Shown here piece after piece: positions 51,724 through 63,307 of a stretch of DNA of 64,000 nucleotides; within the stretch, counting starts at the first letter, position 1, and each line of letters starts with the position of its first letter. Made by a program: the position numbers and the translations under genes. This stretch comes from Euphorbia lathyris (taxonomy: Eukaryota > Streptophyta > Magnoliopsida > Malpighiales > Euphorbiaceae). The stretch spans positions 81,063,256 to 81,127,255 of the forward strand of contig NC_088911.1 in assembly GCF_963576675.1 (NCBI RefSeq). Direction: 5' to 3'. The notes under the pieces were generated by a model, which was not told the DNA's origin, made no database searches, and was given only the letters and a program-made list of their open reading frames with translations.

Positions 51724-52239
51724 GTGGCTGGATATGGGTGGAATTCCAACAATCTTCCTACAAGCACGTACGCCGGCGCTCCACAAATCGCCTGTCGAAT
51801 TTGTAACCAGGTTTTTGTGAGCACTGAAGCTTTTCTTCATCACATCGAAATTCACATGTCTACGGATCATGATGGTTCTTCTGTTTCTGCCTCCAGAAGG
51901 ATGCAGCAGCCACCACCGTCTCTTAATGCTTCCGGTGGTGGCTTGAGCCGTCTCTCCGGTCAAAGAAACAACTTCAGTTTTCCCATTCCAAATGTTTACA
52001 GTACTATGTTTAATCCGAATCCTAATCAGTTTATTCATCCTCGGGCAGCCCCAGACATGTACTCTCCTTTTCCAACTGTGAGGAACAACTACGGGTTTGG
52101 GTCACAAAGTTTCCCTATCCCTTTTCAGGTTCCGAGGAAATTCACCCAGCCATTTCGTCAGCAGCTGGAGAAACCCTTGATCCCTATTTCTGATTCTGAT
52201 TCTGAGTTTGAAGTGCTAGACTTGAACTTGAAGCTGTAG
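51724..52239 (+). pseudogene. Zinc-finger gene copy, unit 5, GTG start with in-frame upstream ATG
   Basis: Matches unit 4 in predicted protein (QPFRQQ). GTG start, 8 A in the upstream run, upstream ATG at 51619 in frame for 206 codons but located before the TATA box. Finger and LDLNLKL tail intact. Confidence 0.6.
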
Positions 52240-54145
52240 AGCAGCATAAAGATTAGGGTTTTGTTCAGGACAATACCTAACCCTAGCTATGGCTATGGTT
52301 AGGTTCGATGTATTTTTATTTCAATGAAACAATAAATATTATAATCAGAAAAAGAAAATATATGTAAGCCTTTTTTAAAACATTGCTTTTTTTTCCTTTC
52401 TGAGTTCACAGTTTTGTATGCTATGAATTCAATCTATTTTGTCTCCTTTAATTACCAATTTTTGTCATTTGATTATCAAATTAAATCTTTTTTTTTTCAA
52501 AAATCTACCTAGTGAAGTAATTTAACTTATTGACATAAAGGCTAAATTTCACTTTAATATTTTATGAAAAGTATATAAATTTTATAAATTTACTCCTAAC
52601 CTTATCAAGTAAAATCAATTTTAATCATTTTTTTTCTTTTTTTTTTCAAAGAGCTACCTAGTGAAGTAATTTAATTTATTGACATAAAGGCTAAATTCCT
52701 CTCTAATATTTTCTGAAAAGTACATATTTGACTCTAACATATGAAATTTTATAAATTTATTAGTAACCTTTTCAAGCAAAATCAATTTTAATTTTTTTTT
52801 TCTTTCAAAAATCTACCTAGTGAAGTAATTTAATTTATTGGGATAAAAGCGAAATTTGTTACGCGCATTTTCAGAAAAATATAGATTCGACTCTAACATA
52901 TGAAATGGTATATATTTACTCTTAACTATTTTAAGCAAAATCAATGTTACTTGTCCAGGGGCAGAACTCCATAGGGGGATAGTCCTTGAAATTTGTTTCA
53001 AAATAATTTTCAAGCCCACTTTGTCAAAGAGTGAAAGACATGAAGAGGGGTTGTTGTAGATGTGGCAATTATTGAATTTTTTTTTACTGTATTCCAGGAG
53101 TAATACACCAATCAGTCAAAATAATTGTACATACCACTTCATGGGAGATGATTTGTGTAAGGAAAAAAATGTACATGTGACATTAATTGATTTGTTAGGT
53201 GTATTACTCCTAGAGTATTCTAAATTTTTTTCTTATTATTGAGTTAGTGTCGTGTTCGTGTCATATCAATTATCGAGTTGATATGAAATGAGTCAACTCT
53301 AACTCAACTCAAAAAAATTTGTGTTATAACTATATATTAACCAAATTGGGTTAGTAATTTTGTATTGTGCTTTCGGATCATATGTAATTTTACTATGTAC
53401 ATATGTTAATGATGTCATTTAAAAATATAGTAGGATATAGTAATAGTTCTAAATAATTTATGTCGTTTTTGGATTAGCAGCTTAACTATGACCATCCAAA
53501 AATCCGCTAATATATCATTTTAGTTCGTGTAATGTGTTTATAAGTCGCATGCAAAAATATGGAAGGTTCAAGCCATTTTTGCAATTAGTAATTGTAATTT
53601 TATTACGTTTACTAATTAAATGAAATATAAACACATTAGAGAATATGATAATAATTTTAAATATTCATGACATTTTCGAGTTAGCAGGTCAACACCAATT
53701 CCATCCTAAAATTTATGTATCACTTTTCTCTCAACTAAAAAATTACTCCTTACCTACTAAACTAAATTCAAACACTATAATTACATATCGAGTAATCGAT
53801 CGCGTATAAATTTATCATTCCTAGGTTGTTATTGGTAAGATATGTATATAGGAATAAAGGATAGAAATAAGGTTTAACTATGAAGTTTTAATTTTTTTTA
53901 AATGACTCGTCGATGAACAACGATTGTTTCATTAAGTTGAACCTCGGCTCATCTAATGTCCTGGTTCTGCCACTACTGCTATATAATAGAAAATTTGAAT
54001 GAACTAACTTGACAATTATTAAACTGTCATATCAGACATTTCCAAACATATTAATTTGTCGATAAACTGAAGTAGTTTTGCACATTTTTGTGGTTATTAT
54101 TTCTAACTATATTAGTAACATAGTAAACATTTTAGACACTTTGAC

Positions 54146-54148
<3 letters not shown>

Positions 54149-54182
<34 letters not shown>
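54149..54182. repeat. (AG)17 microsatellite, expanded allele
   Basis: Seventeen AG dinucleotides. The equivalent site has roughly 7-11 in the other units. Confidence 0.9.
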
Positions 54183-54184
<2 letters not shown>

Positions 54185-55257
54185 GGAATGGTTAAGAAGC
54201 AAACGGAGAAGAGAATTTGACGAAGGGAAAATCAATCAGTGACAGGTCTCACTACACTGATAAACAGGCTGAAAGAGAACGGTGGAGATCGGCAACAAGA
54301 CTTCATCAGCAGCGGCAATCTGAGTGAGGCAATCGGAGTGACGGAAAATGGAGGAGGGAGATGGAGAACGTGTTTTGCCGTGAAAGAGAGTTTTTATTTG
54401 ATGAGCTGTTATAAGTGAAGGACAGGTGTCAATTAGTATATGGAAGGTTCTTTTAGTGAGTTGGAGGACCAGGACCTTCCTATAAATTCCCCACCTAATA
54501 TAGAATCATTATATATGATCAAACGGGGGGCAATCACAACTTGATACAGAGACTACATAATAACTATAAATCTAGCCATGCTTTTTGTCATTATATATGG
54601 TCAAACGATGGGTAATCATGACTCGATATAAACATATTAAATAGAAAAAAAAAACTATGAGTTATGTTTAAATGTTAGAAGATGAAAAAAGTATTTCATT
54701 GTGGTATTAATACCAAACCACTTCAAAAAAAAAAACTCTAATGTCATTTGCCTTTATAAAAATGGTCAAATATATGAATATCATAATTAAGTACAAAATT
54801 ACAACTAAGTCATATCACTAAATTTAATTCTTAATATGTCGTTATTCTCTCTATATATTATGATTTTATACCATAATTTAAAAATTATAGACTCAAATTC
54901 AGAAATTATAAACCTTAGAAAATATATTCTAGACTTCTAATTTATAAATTCTAATCCTTAAAATATATTAAAAGTACTGATTTTACTAGTTTGATATAAT
55001 CCAAAATTATAACTTGTCATAATTGTAAATAGTTTTTAAAATATGAATTTTCTGGGTAATTTTCCCTTATAAAAATGTCATTAACCACATTCAATTCACT
55101 CTTAAACAAATTGATTTTTCCAATTTTTTTCTTACTATTAACTCTTCCAATTCTTTTCTTAAAAAAACCCTTCCAAATCTTGTCTTTTGTTCTATAATAT
55201 CACTAACAATTTTTACATTTAAAAAAATAATAACTAACAATTTATAAAAAAAAAGAA

Positions 55258-55809
55258 GGGTTAAGATGCAAAAATACCCCTAACGTTTTGGGCCAGGAGC
55301 CATTTTATCCCTGACGTCTAAAATGGTGCAATTTTACCCCTAACGTTGGAAGTCAAGAGCAATTTTACCCCTAACGTTGGAAGTCAGGAGCAATTTTACC
55401 CCTAACGTTAATAAATTGGGTCGATTTGAGAAATAATTCATCAAACTGTCTTCTCGCTCATGAATCTTGTTATCTACACTTCATATGTGTGTTATTTTAT
55501 CAGTAACAAATCACAAACATTCATTGGAATGTGAAAAAAATAAAAAAAAATACTGTCTTTTTTGTACGGATTAGATAAAAAAAATTCTAAAAATCCACCG
55601 AATTTATAAATATTAATCTCAAATTCTATTATTAAATTATAAAAAATACGAAATCCTTTTTTTAGACGAATTATTATGCAATTGGTGCAGAATAATGAAC
55701 AAAAATATCTGTATTTTATAATAGTGTCTGAAATTGACCCAATTTATCAACGTTAGGGGTAAAATTGCTCCTAGCCCAAAACGTTAGGTATATTTTTGCA
55801 CCTTAACCC
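55258..55809. mobile_element. MULE-like MITE, unit 6, one sub-repeat shorter
   Basis: Starts GGGTTAAG as in unit 1. The right arm lacks one AACGTTAGGGGTAAAATTG sub-repeat, giving 552 bp against 582 bp. Confidence 0.75.
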
Positions 55810-56807
55810 AAAAAAGAATTATCATTTTTCTAAGAGCATGCCACATCATCAAAATCCCATCAAATCCAATTACCTTTTTTTTTCTTACAATTAAACTCTT
55901 CCAATTTATACCATTTGTTCTATAATATCACTAACAATTTTTACATTTAAAAAAAAATGTTCTGTTTTTAAGAGCATGCAACATCATCAAAATGGCATCT
56001 AAAATTCTCTTCTAATCTTCTTTCTGTTTCTGTTATTATATGTAATATAGATTTCATGATTTATATAATCTGTACTTATATGTTGTTTGATAGAAATAAA
56101 AATTAAGTGCTGAAAAAATATAAAATTAAATACTGAATTTTAAATACCGAATATAAACAATTAGTTGATAATACAAACACACGTGAATTACCTTCAAAAA
56201 ATCACATTTAAATTAAATAAGTGCTTAATTTTTAATTTAAATGATTAGATGAGTTATCAAACAAGGTATTGGCCTAAAATTTCAATTGCGTTTAATAACC
56301 CTATGTTCTTATCTAATTGATTCAATAACCTGTCCAGTTACATTCAATATCTCCATAATCTCGTCTAATTGCATTGGATAACCCAAAAATTCAACTGTCC
56401 CGTGAACTTTCAAAATTTCCTAATTTGTTGTCTATTTATCACATTCTTTTGATACGTGACGAGCATGTTGAGACTTGACGGAGCGTGTCTTCCATTTTCA
56501 GCATGCAACAAATTTTATTAAGAATTATGAGGTTATTAGATACAATACGTGGGATCATTTGTAACTTTTAGAAATTCAGATGTTGCCCCTATACTCCAAA
56601 ACTTTCCCTCCACTCTGAACTTTTTATTTGATGAGTCATATCCTCTGCACATAATAATTAAGATACTATATTTGCCATTTTATACAACTTAGCACATGAC
56701 CTGTGTATGGTAACCAAATTAGCTATAAATTACACCCCTCTTCTCTCTTGCCCTCTCTTCAGATTATCAAAAAAAAGACACAAATTCAATTTTCAAACCC
56801 TGAATCT

Positions 56808-57287
56808 ATGGCTGGATATGGGTGGAATTCCAACAATCTTCCTACAAGCACGTACGCCGGCGCTCCACAAATCGCCTGTCGAATTTGTAACCAGGTTTTT
56901 ATGAGCAGTGAAGCTTTTCTTCATCACATCGAAATTCACATGTCTACGGATCATGATGGTTCTTCTATTTCTGCCTCCAGAAGGATGCAGCAGCCACCAC
57001 CGTCTCTTAATGCTTCGGGTGGTGGCTTGAGCCGTCTCTCCGGTCAAAGAAACAACTTCAGTTTTCCCATTCCAAATGTTTACAGTACTATGTTTAATCC
57101 GAATCCTAATCAGTTTATTCATCCCCGGGCAGCCCCAGACATGTACTCTCCTTTTCCAACTGTGAGGAACAACTACGGGTTTGGGTCACAAAGTTTCCCT
57201 ATCGGTTTTCAGGCTCCGAGGAAATTCACCCAGCCATTTCTTCAGCAGCTGGAGAAACCCTTGATCCCTATTTCAATGAAACAATAA
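56808..57287 (+). CDS. Zinc-finger gene copy, unit 6, ATG kept but EAR tail deleted
   Basis: From ATG 56808 it encodes 159 residues. The finger C24/C27/H40/H44 is present with V32M and T34S inside it, and S-I-S replaces S-V-S after it. A 132 bp deletion between two TATTTC motifs removes the acidic stretch, the LDLNLKL tail, the stop codon and the 3' hairpin, so the protein ends PISMKQ. The new TAA stop lies inside the poly(A) signal AATAAA (57283-57288). The upstream ATG at 56703 is also in frame here (8 A in the run) but lies before the TATA box. If expressed, it would be a finger protein without the repression motif. Confidence 0.65.
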   Translation: MAGYGWNSNNLPTSTYAGAPQIACRICNQVFMSSEAFLHHIEIHMSTDHDGSSISASRRMQQPPPSLNASGGGLSRLSGQRNNFSFPIPNVYSTMFNPNPNQFIHPRAAPDMYSPFPTVRNNYGFGSQSFPIGFQAPRKFTQPFLQQLEKPLIPISMKQ

Positions 57288-59010
57288 ATATTATAATCAG
57301 AAAAAGAAAATATATGTAAGCCTTTTTTAAAACATTGCTTTTTTTTCCTTTCTGAGTTCACAGTTTTGTATGCTATGAATTCAATCTATTTTGTCTTCTT
57401 TAATTACCAATTTTTGTCATTTGGTTATTAAATTAAATCTTTTTTTTTTTCAAAAATCTACCTAGTGAAGTAATTTAATTTATTGACATAAAGGCTAAAT
57501 TTCACTTTAATATTTTATGAAAAGTATATAAATTTTATAAATTTACTCCTAACCTTTTCAAGTAAAATCAATTTTAATCCTTTTTTTTTTCTTTTTTTTT
57601 TTGCAAAAAGCTACCTAGTGAAGTAATTTAATTTATTGACATAAAGGCTAAATTCCTCTCTAATATTTTCTGAAAAGTACATATTTGACTCTAACATATG
57701 AAATTGTATAAATTTATTAGTAACCTTTTCAAGCAAAATCAATTTTAATTTTTTTTTCTTTCAAAAATCTACCTAGTGAAGTAATTTAATTTATTGGGAT
57801 AAAAGCGAAATTTGTTACGCGCATTTTCAGAAAAATATAGATTCGACTCTAACATATGAAATGGTATATATTTACTCCTAACTATTTTAAGCAAAATCAA
57901 TGTTACTTGTTCAGGGGCAGAACTCCATAGGGGGATAGTCCTTGAAATTGTTTCAAAATAATTTTCAAGCCCACTTTGTCAAAGACTGAAAGACATGAAG
58001 AGGGGTTGTTGTAGATGTGACAATTATTGAATTTTTTTTACTGTATTCCAGGAGTAATACACCAATCAGTCAAAATAATTGTACATATCGCTTCTTGGGA
58101 GATGATTTGTGTAAGGAAAAAATGTACATGTGACATTAATTGATTTGTTAGGTGTATTACTCCTAGAGTATTCTAAATTTTTTGCTTATTATTGAGTTAG
58201 TGTCGGGTTTGTGTCATATCAATTATCGAGTTGATATGAAATGAGTCAACTCTAACTCAACTAAAAAAAATTTGTGTTATAACTATATATTAACCAAATT
58301 GGGTTAGTAATTTTGTATTGTGCTTTCGGATCATATGTAATTTTACTATGTACATATGTTAATGATGTCATTTAAAAATATAGTAGGATATAGTAATAGT
58401 TCTAAATAATTTATGTCGTTTTTGGATTAGCAGCTTAACTATGACCATCCAAAAATCCGCTAATATATCATTTTAGTTCGTGTAATGTGTTTATAAGTCG
58501 CATGCAAAAATATGGAAGGTTCAAGCCATTTTTGCAATTAGTAATTGTAATTTTATTACGTTTACTAATTAAATGAAATATAAACACATTAGAGAATATG
58601 ATAATAATTTTAAATATTCATGACATTTTCGAGTTAGCAGGTCAACACCAATTCAACCCTAAAATTTATGTATCACTTTTCTCTCAACTAAAAAATTACT
58701 CCTTACCTACTAAACTAAATTCAAACACTATAATTACATATCGAGTAATCGATCGCGTATAAATTTATCATTCCTAGGTTGTTATTAGTGAAGATATATA
58801 GGAATAAAAGATAGAAATAAGGTTTAACTATGAAGTTTTAATTTTTTTTAAATGACTCGTCGATGAACAACGATTGTTTCATTAAGTTGAACCTCGGCTC
58901 ATCTAATGTCCTGGTTCTGCCACTACTGCTATATAATAGAAAATTTAAACAGGCTGAAAGAGAACGGTGGAGATCGGCAACAAGACTTCATCAGCAGCGG
59001 CAATCTGAGT

Positions 59011-61860
59011 AAATTATGTCTAAAAATAAAAGATTTAAGTAAACTTCAGAGGTTTTACGTAAAACTCTATTTTCACAAGGTTCGTGAATTTTTTCTTCTA
59101 AATAAAAAAGGTTACGTAAACTTAGTCAAACTATACGTAAATTATATCTAAAATAAAATATTTACATAAAGTTCAAAGGTTTTACGTAAAACTCTCATTT
59201 TCACAACGTTTGTGGATTTTTCATCCTATAAAAACAAGGTTATGTAAATTATGTCCAACTTTATGTAATTTATGTCAAAAAATAAAAGATTTACGTAAAA
59301 TTCATAGGTTTTACGTAAAACGCTACTTTCACAAGGTTTGTGAATTTTTTTCTCCTAAATAAAAAAGGTTATGTAATTTTAGTCAAACTATACGTAAATT
59401 ATATATAAAAATAAAAGATTTACGTAAAGTTTAAAGATTTTACGTAAAACTCCAATTTTCACAAGCTTTGTAGATGTTTTCTCCTAAAATAACAAGGTTA
59501 CGTAAATTTAGTCAAACCTTACGTAAATTTAGTCAAACCTTACATAAATTATGTCAAAAAATAAAAGATTTACATAAAATTCATAGGTTTTACGTAAAAC
59601 TCTATTTTCACAAGGTTTGTGAATTTTTCTCCTAAATAAAAAAGGTTACATAAATTTAGTCAAAATATACGTAAATTATATCTAAAAATAAAAGATTTAC
59701 ATAAAGTTCAAAGGTTTTACGTAAAACTCCAATTTTCACAAGGTTTGTGGATTTTTTCTCCTAAAATAACAAGGTTACGTAAATTTCGTCAAACCTTACA
59801 TAAATTATGTATAAAAATAAAAGATTTATGTAAAATTCATAGGTTTTACGTAAAACTCTATTTTCACAAGATTGTTTCTCCTAAACTAAAACGGTTACGT
59901 AAATTTAGTCAAACCTTACGTAAATTATGTCTAAAAATAAAAGATTTACGTAAAACTCTATTTTCACAAGGTTTGTGAATTTTTTTCTCCTAAAATAAAA
60001 ATGTTACATAAATTTAGTCAAACTATACGTAAATTATATTTAAAAATAAAATATTTACGTAAAGTTCAAAGGTTTTACGTAAAACTCTAATTTTCACAAT
60101 GTTTGTGAACTTTTCTCCTAAAGTAAAAGGGTTACGTAAATTTAGTCAAACCTTACGTAAATTATGTCTAAAAATTAAAGATTTACGTAAAATTCATAGG
60201 TTTTACGTAAAACTCTATTTTTACAAGGTTTGTGAATTAATTAGTCAAACTATACGTAAATTATATCTAAAAATAAAATATTTACGTAAAGTTCAAAGGT
60301 TTTACGTAAAACTCTAATTTTCACAATGTTTATTGATGTTTCTCCTAAAGTAAAAGGGTTACATAAATTTAGTCAAACCTTACGTAAAATTCATAGGTTT
60401 TACGTAAAACTCTATTTTTAAAAGGTTTATGAATTTTTTTCTCGTAAAATAAAAAGGTTGCCTAAATTTAGTCAAAGTATACTTAAATTATGTCTAAAAA
60501 TAAAATATTTACGTAAAGTTCAAAGGTATTACGTAAAACTCCATTTTTCACAAGATTTATGGATTTTTCTCATAAAATAAAAGGGTTACGTAAATTTAGT
60601 CAAACCTTACATAAATTATATCTAAAAATAAAAGATTTGCGTAAAATCCAAAATTTTTACAGAAAACTCTATATTTCACAAGGTTTCTGTATTTTATCTC
60701 CTAACATAACAAGGTTACGTAAATTTAGTCTAACTTTACGTAAATTATGTCTAAAAATAAAAGATTTACGTAAAGTTCAAATATTTTACGTAAAACTCTA
60801 TTTTTCACAAGGTTTCTGGATTTTATTTCCTAAAGTAACAAGATTACGTAAATTTAGTCAAACTTTACGTAAATTATATCTAAAAATCAATGATTTACGT
60901 AAAGTTTAAAAGTTTTATGTAAAACTCAATTTTTCACAAGGTTTGTGAATTTTTTTATCCTAAAATAAGAAGGTTATATAAATTTAGTCAAACTATACGT
61001 AAATTATATCTAAAAATAAAGGATTTATTTAAAGTTCAATGGTTTTACATAAAACTCTAATTTTCACAATGTTTGTGAATTTTTCTCCTAAAGTAAAAGG
61101 TTTACGTAAATTTAGTCAATCTTATGTAAATTATGTCTAAAAATAAAAGATTTACGTAAAATTCACAGGTTTTACGTAAAACTCTATTTTCACAAGGTTT
61201 GTGAATTTTTTCCGCCTAAACTAAAAAGATTACGTAAATTTAGTCAAACTCTACGTAAATTATATCGAAATATAAAAGATTTACGTTAAGTTCAAAGGTT
61301 TTATATGTAAAACTCTAATTTTCACAAGGTTTGTGGATTTTTTCTCCTAAAATAACAAGGTTACGTAAATTATGTCCAACTTAACGTCATTTATATCAAA
61401 ATATAAAAGATTTACGTAAAATTCATAGGTTTTACGTAAAACTCTATTTTCACAAGGTTTGTGAATTTTTTTCTCCTAAAATAAAAATGTTATATAAATT
61501 TAGTCAAACTATATGTAAATTATATCTAAAAATAAAATATTTACGTAAAGTTCAAAGGTTTTATGTAAAACTCTAATTTTCACAATGGTTGTGGATTTTT
61601 CTCGTAAAGTAAAAGGGTTACGTAAATTTAGTCAAACCTTACGTAAATTATGTCTAAAAATAAAAGCTTTACGTAAAATTCATAGGCTTTACGTAAAACT
61701 CTATTTTCACAAGGTTTGTGAATTTTTTCCCCCCTAAAAGAAAAAGATTACGTAATTTAGTCAAACTATACATAATTATATCTAAAAATAAAAGATTTGC
61801 GTTAATTTCAAAGGTTTTATGTAAAACTCTATTTTCACAAGGTTTCTATTTAACGTTCAT
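59011..61860. repeat. AT-rich satellite, ~23 monomers of ~128 bp, alternating in two types
   Basis: The motif (G)GTTTTACGTAAAACTC recurs near 59041, 59176, 59307, 59437, 59587, 59713, 59843, 60072, 60201, 60298, 60389, 60527, 60780, 61168, 61427 and other places, about 128 bp apart. Monomers with AGTTCAAAGG before this motif alternate with monomers carrying AATTCATAGG, giving a ~257 bp dimer. Each monomer carries several TTACGTAA-like palindromes; GTTTTACGTAAAAC is a perfect 14 bp one. Reading frames in the block (for example 60559-60909) merely echo the repeat and are not genes. Copies near 60652-60910 are the most irregular. Confidence 0.9.
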
Positions 61861-62431
61861 AATTTGCTTTTTACGTAAATAAAATCTAACAATAGAGGAA
61901 AAGTTCAGTTTTTCCTGAAACTTGATTTTTCGCAAAGTTGGTGGATTTACATGAATTACTTCTGATAATATAGGATTTAAATTTCACATGAAATTAATGA
62001 TTTTTTTGGATAATAATAAATACTAATAATTTACTAAAATTAAGTATGATTTCTTGTGAATAATGTGTAAACTGAATTATTTTTGGTAAAATTTAAAGGT
62101 TTTAAGTGATTTTTTCCATAATTAGTGATAGTTTATGAATTTTTGCCAACATTAGTAATTTTTTTTCTTTTAACAGTTTAAGCCAATTTGTGAGTGGGAT
62201 GAGAATAACAACCTATCAAACTCCAATAAAAAAAATCGAAGCATTAGTGGGGAAGGAAAAGTAATTGAGGAAGGAGGTTAGTTAAAAAAAAATTGTAACC
62301 GGATGAAACAGTTACCAATTTAAAACTAATTGAATCCATCATTACTATATTTTATTCTAGTATCAAATCAATGGTGATCACAGCAACGTAAATTTTACTT
62401 TGTTTACAACAAAGTAACAGTAGCCCACACC
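61861..62431. other. Unassigned AT-rich segment between satellite and resumed unit
   Basis: About 570 bp that does not occur elsewhere in the window. No reading frame, terminal repeat or RNA gene stands out. It ends at CAGTAGCCCACAC where the unit sequence CTATAATTACATATCG resumes. Confidence 0.6.
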
Positions 62432-63307
62432 CTATAATTACATATCGAGTAATTGATCGCCTATAAATTTATCATTCCTAGGTTGTTATTGGTAAGATAT
62501 ATAGGAATAAAAGATAGAAATAAGGTTTAACTATGAAGTTTTAATTTTTTTTAAATGACTCGTCGATGAACAACGATTGTTTCATTAAGTTGAACCTCGG
62601 CTCATCTAATGTCCTGGTTCTGCCACTACTGCTATATAATAGAAAATTTGAATGAACTAACTTGATAATTATTAAACTGTCATATCAGACATTTCCAAAC
62701 ATATTAATTTGTCGATAAACTCAAGTAGTTTTGCACATTTTTGTGGTTATTATTTCTAACTATATTAGTAACATAGTAAACATTTTAGACACTTTGACAA
62801 AAAGAGAGAGAGAGAGAGAGAGAGGTGGAATGGTTAAGAAGCAAACGGAGAAGAGAATTTGACGAAGGGAAAATCAATCAGTGACAGGTCTCACTACACT
62901 GATAAACAGGTTGAAAGAGAACGGTGGAGATCGGCAACAAGACTTCATCAGCAGCGGCAATCTGAGTGAGGCAATCGGAGTGACGGAAAATGGAGGAGGG
63001 AGATGGAGAACGTGTTTTGCCGTGAAAGAGAGTTTTTATTTGATGAGCTGTTATAAGTGAAGGACAGGTGTCAATTAGTATATGGAAGGTTCTTTTAGTG
63101 AGTTGCAGGACCAGGACCTTCCTATAAACTCCCCACCTGATATAGGATCATTATATATGATCAAACGGGGGCAATCATAACTTGATACAGAGACTACATA
63201 ATAACTATAAATCTAGCCATGCTTTTTGTCATTATATATGGTCAAACGATGGGTAATCATGACTCGATATAAACGTATTAAATAGAAAAAAAAACTATGA
63301 GTTATGC
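62432..63307 (+). repeat. Right-hand part of a 5 kb unit, resumed after the satellite
   Basis: Starts at CTATAATTACATATCG, equivalent to about 58728 in unit 6, so roughly 280 bp of the left flank (58728-59010, itself internally deleted) is repeated here. Contains an AG microsatellite near 62803. No gene. Confidence 0.9.

Larger units (their letters stand above)
49620..54667 (+). repeat. Tandem unit 5 (5048 bp)
   Basis: The left part is nearly identical to units 3 and 4. The extra 19 bp come largely from an expanded AG microsatellite at 54149-54182. From about 53700 onward it shows variants shared with unit 6 (for example TATGTATATAGG and CAGGCTGAAAG), so the unit 5/6 boundary region has a different history from units 3 and 4. 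The threefold repeat is at 52498-52950. Non-coding stretches carry no gene. Confidence 0.92.
54668..59010 (+). repeat. Tandem unit 6, truncated on the right by a satellite block
   Basis: Matches the unit up to CAATCTGAGT at 59010. A ~275 bp internal deletion joins GAAAATTT to AAACAGGCTG at about 58948. The threefold repeat is at 57450-57906 and the small inverted-repeat element at 58051-58163. It lacks the deletions special to units 3-5. Stretches 55810-56702 and 58164-58947 show no gene. Confidence 0.9.

Noticed and set aside
59745..60909. Open frames of 70-116 codons rich in KIKDLRK and FYVKLYF
   Set aside because: They are translations of the ~128 bp satellite. The same residues recur because the DNA recurs, indels between monomers break the frame, and no start context or domain supports a gene.
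59011..61860. CRISPR-like spaced palindromic repeats
   Set aside because: The repeats are ~128 bp monomers with related, not unique, intervening sequence in a plant genome. This is a satellite.
59011..62431. Helitron or TIR transposon carrying the satellite
   Set aside because: I looked for matching inverted ends, a short target duplication, or 5' TC with a 3' CTRR hairpin at both edges and found none that is convincing.
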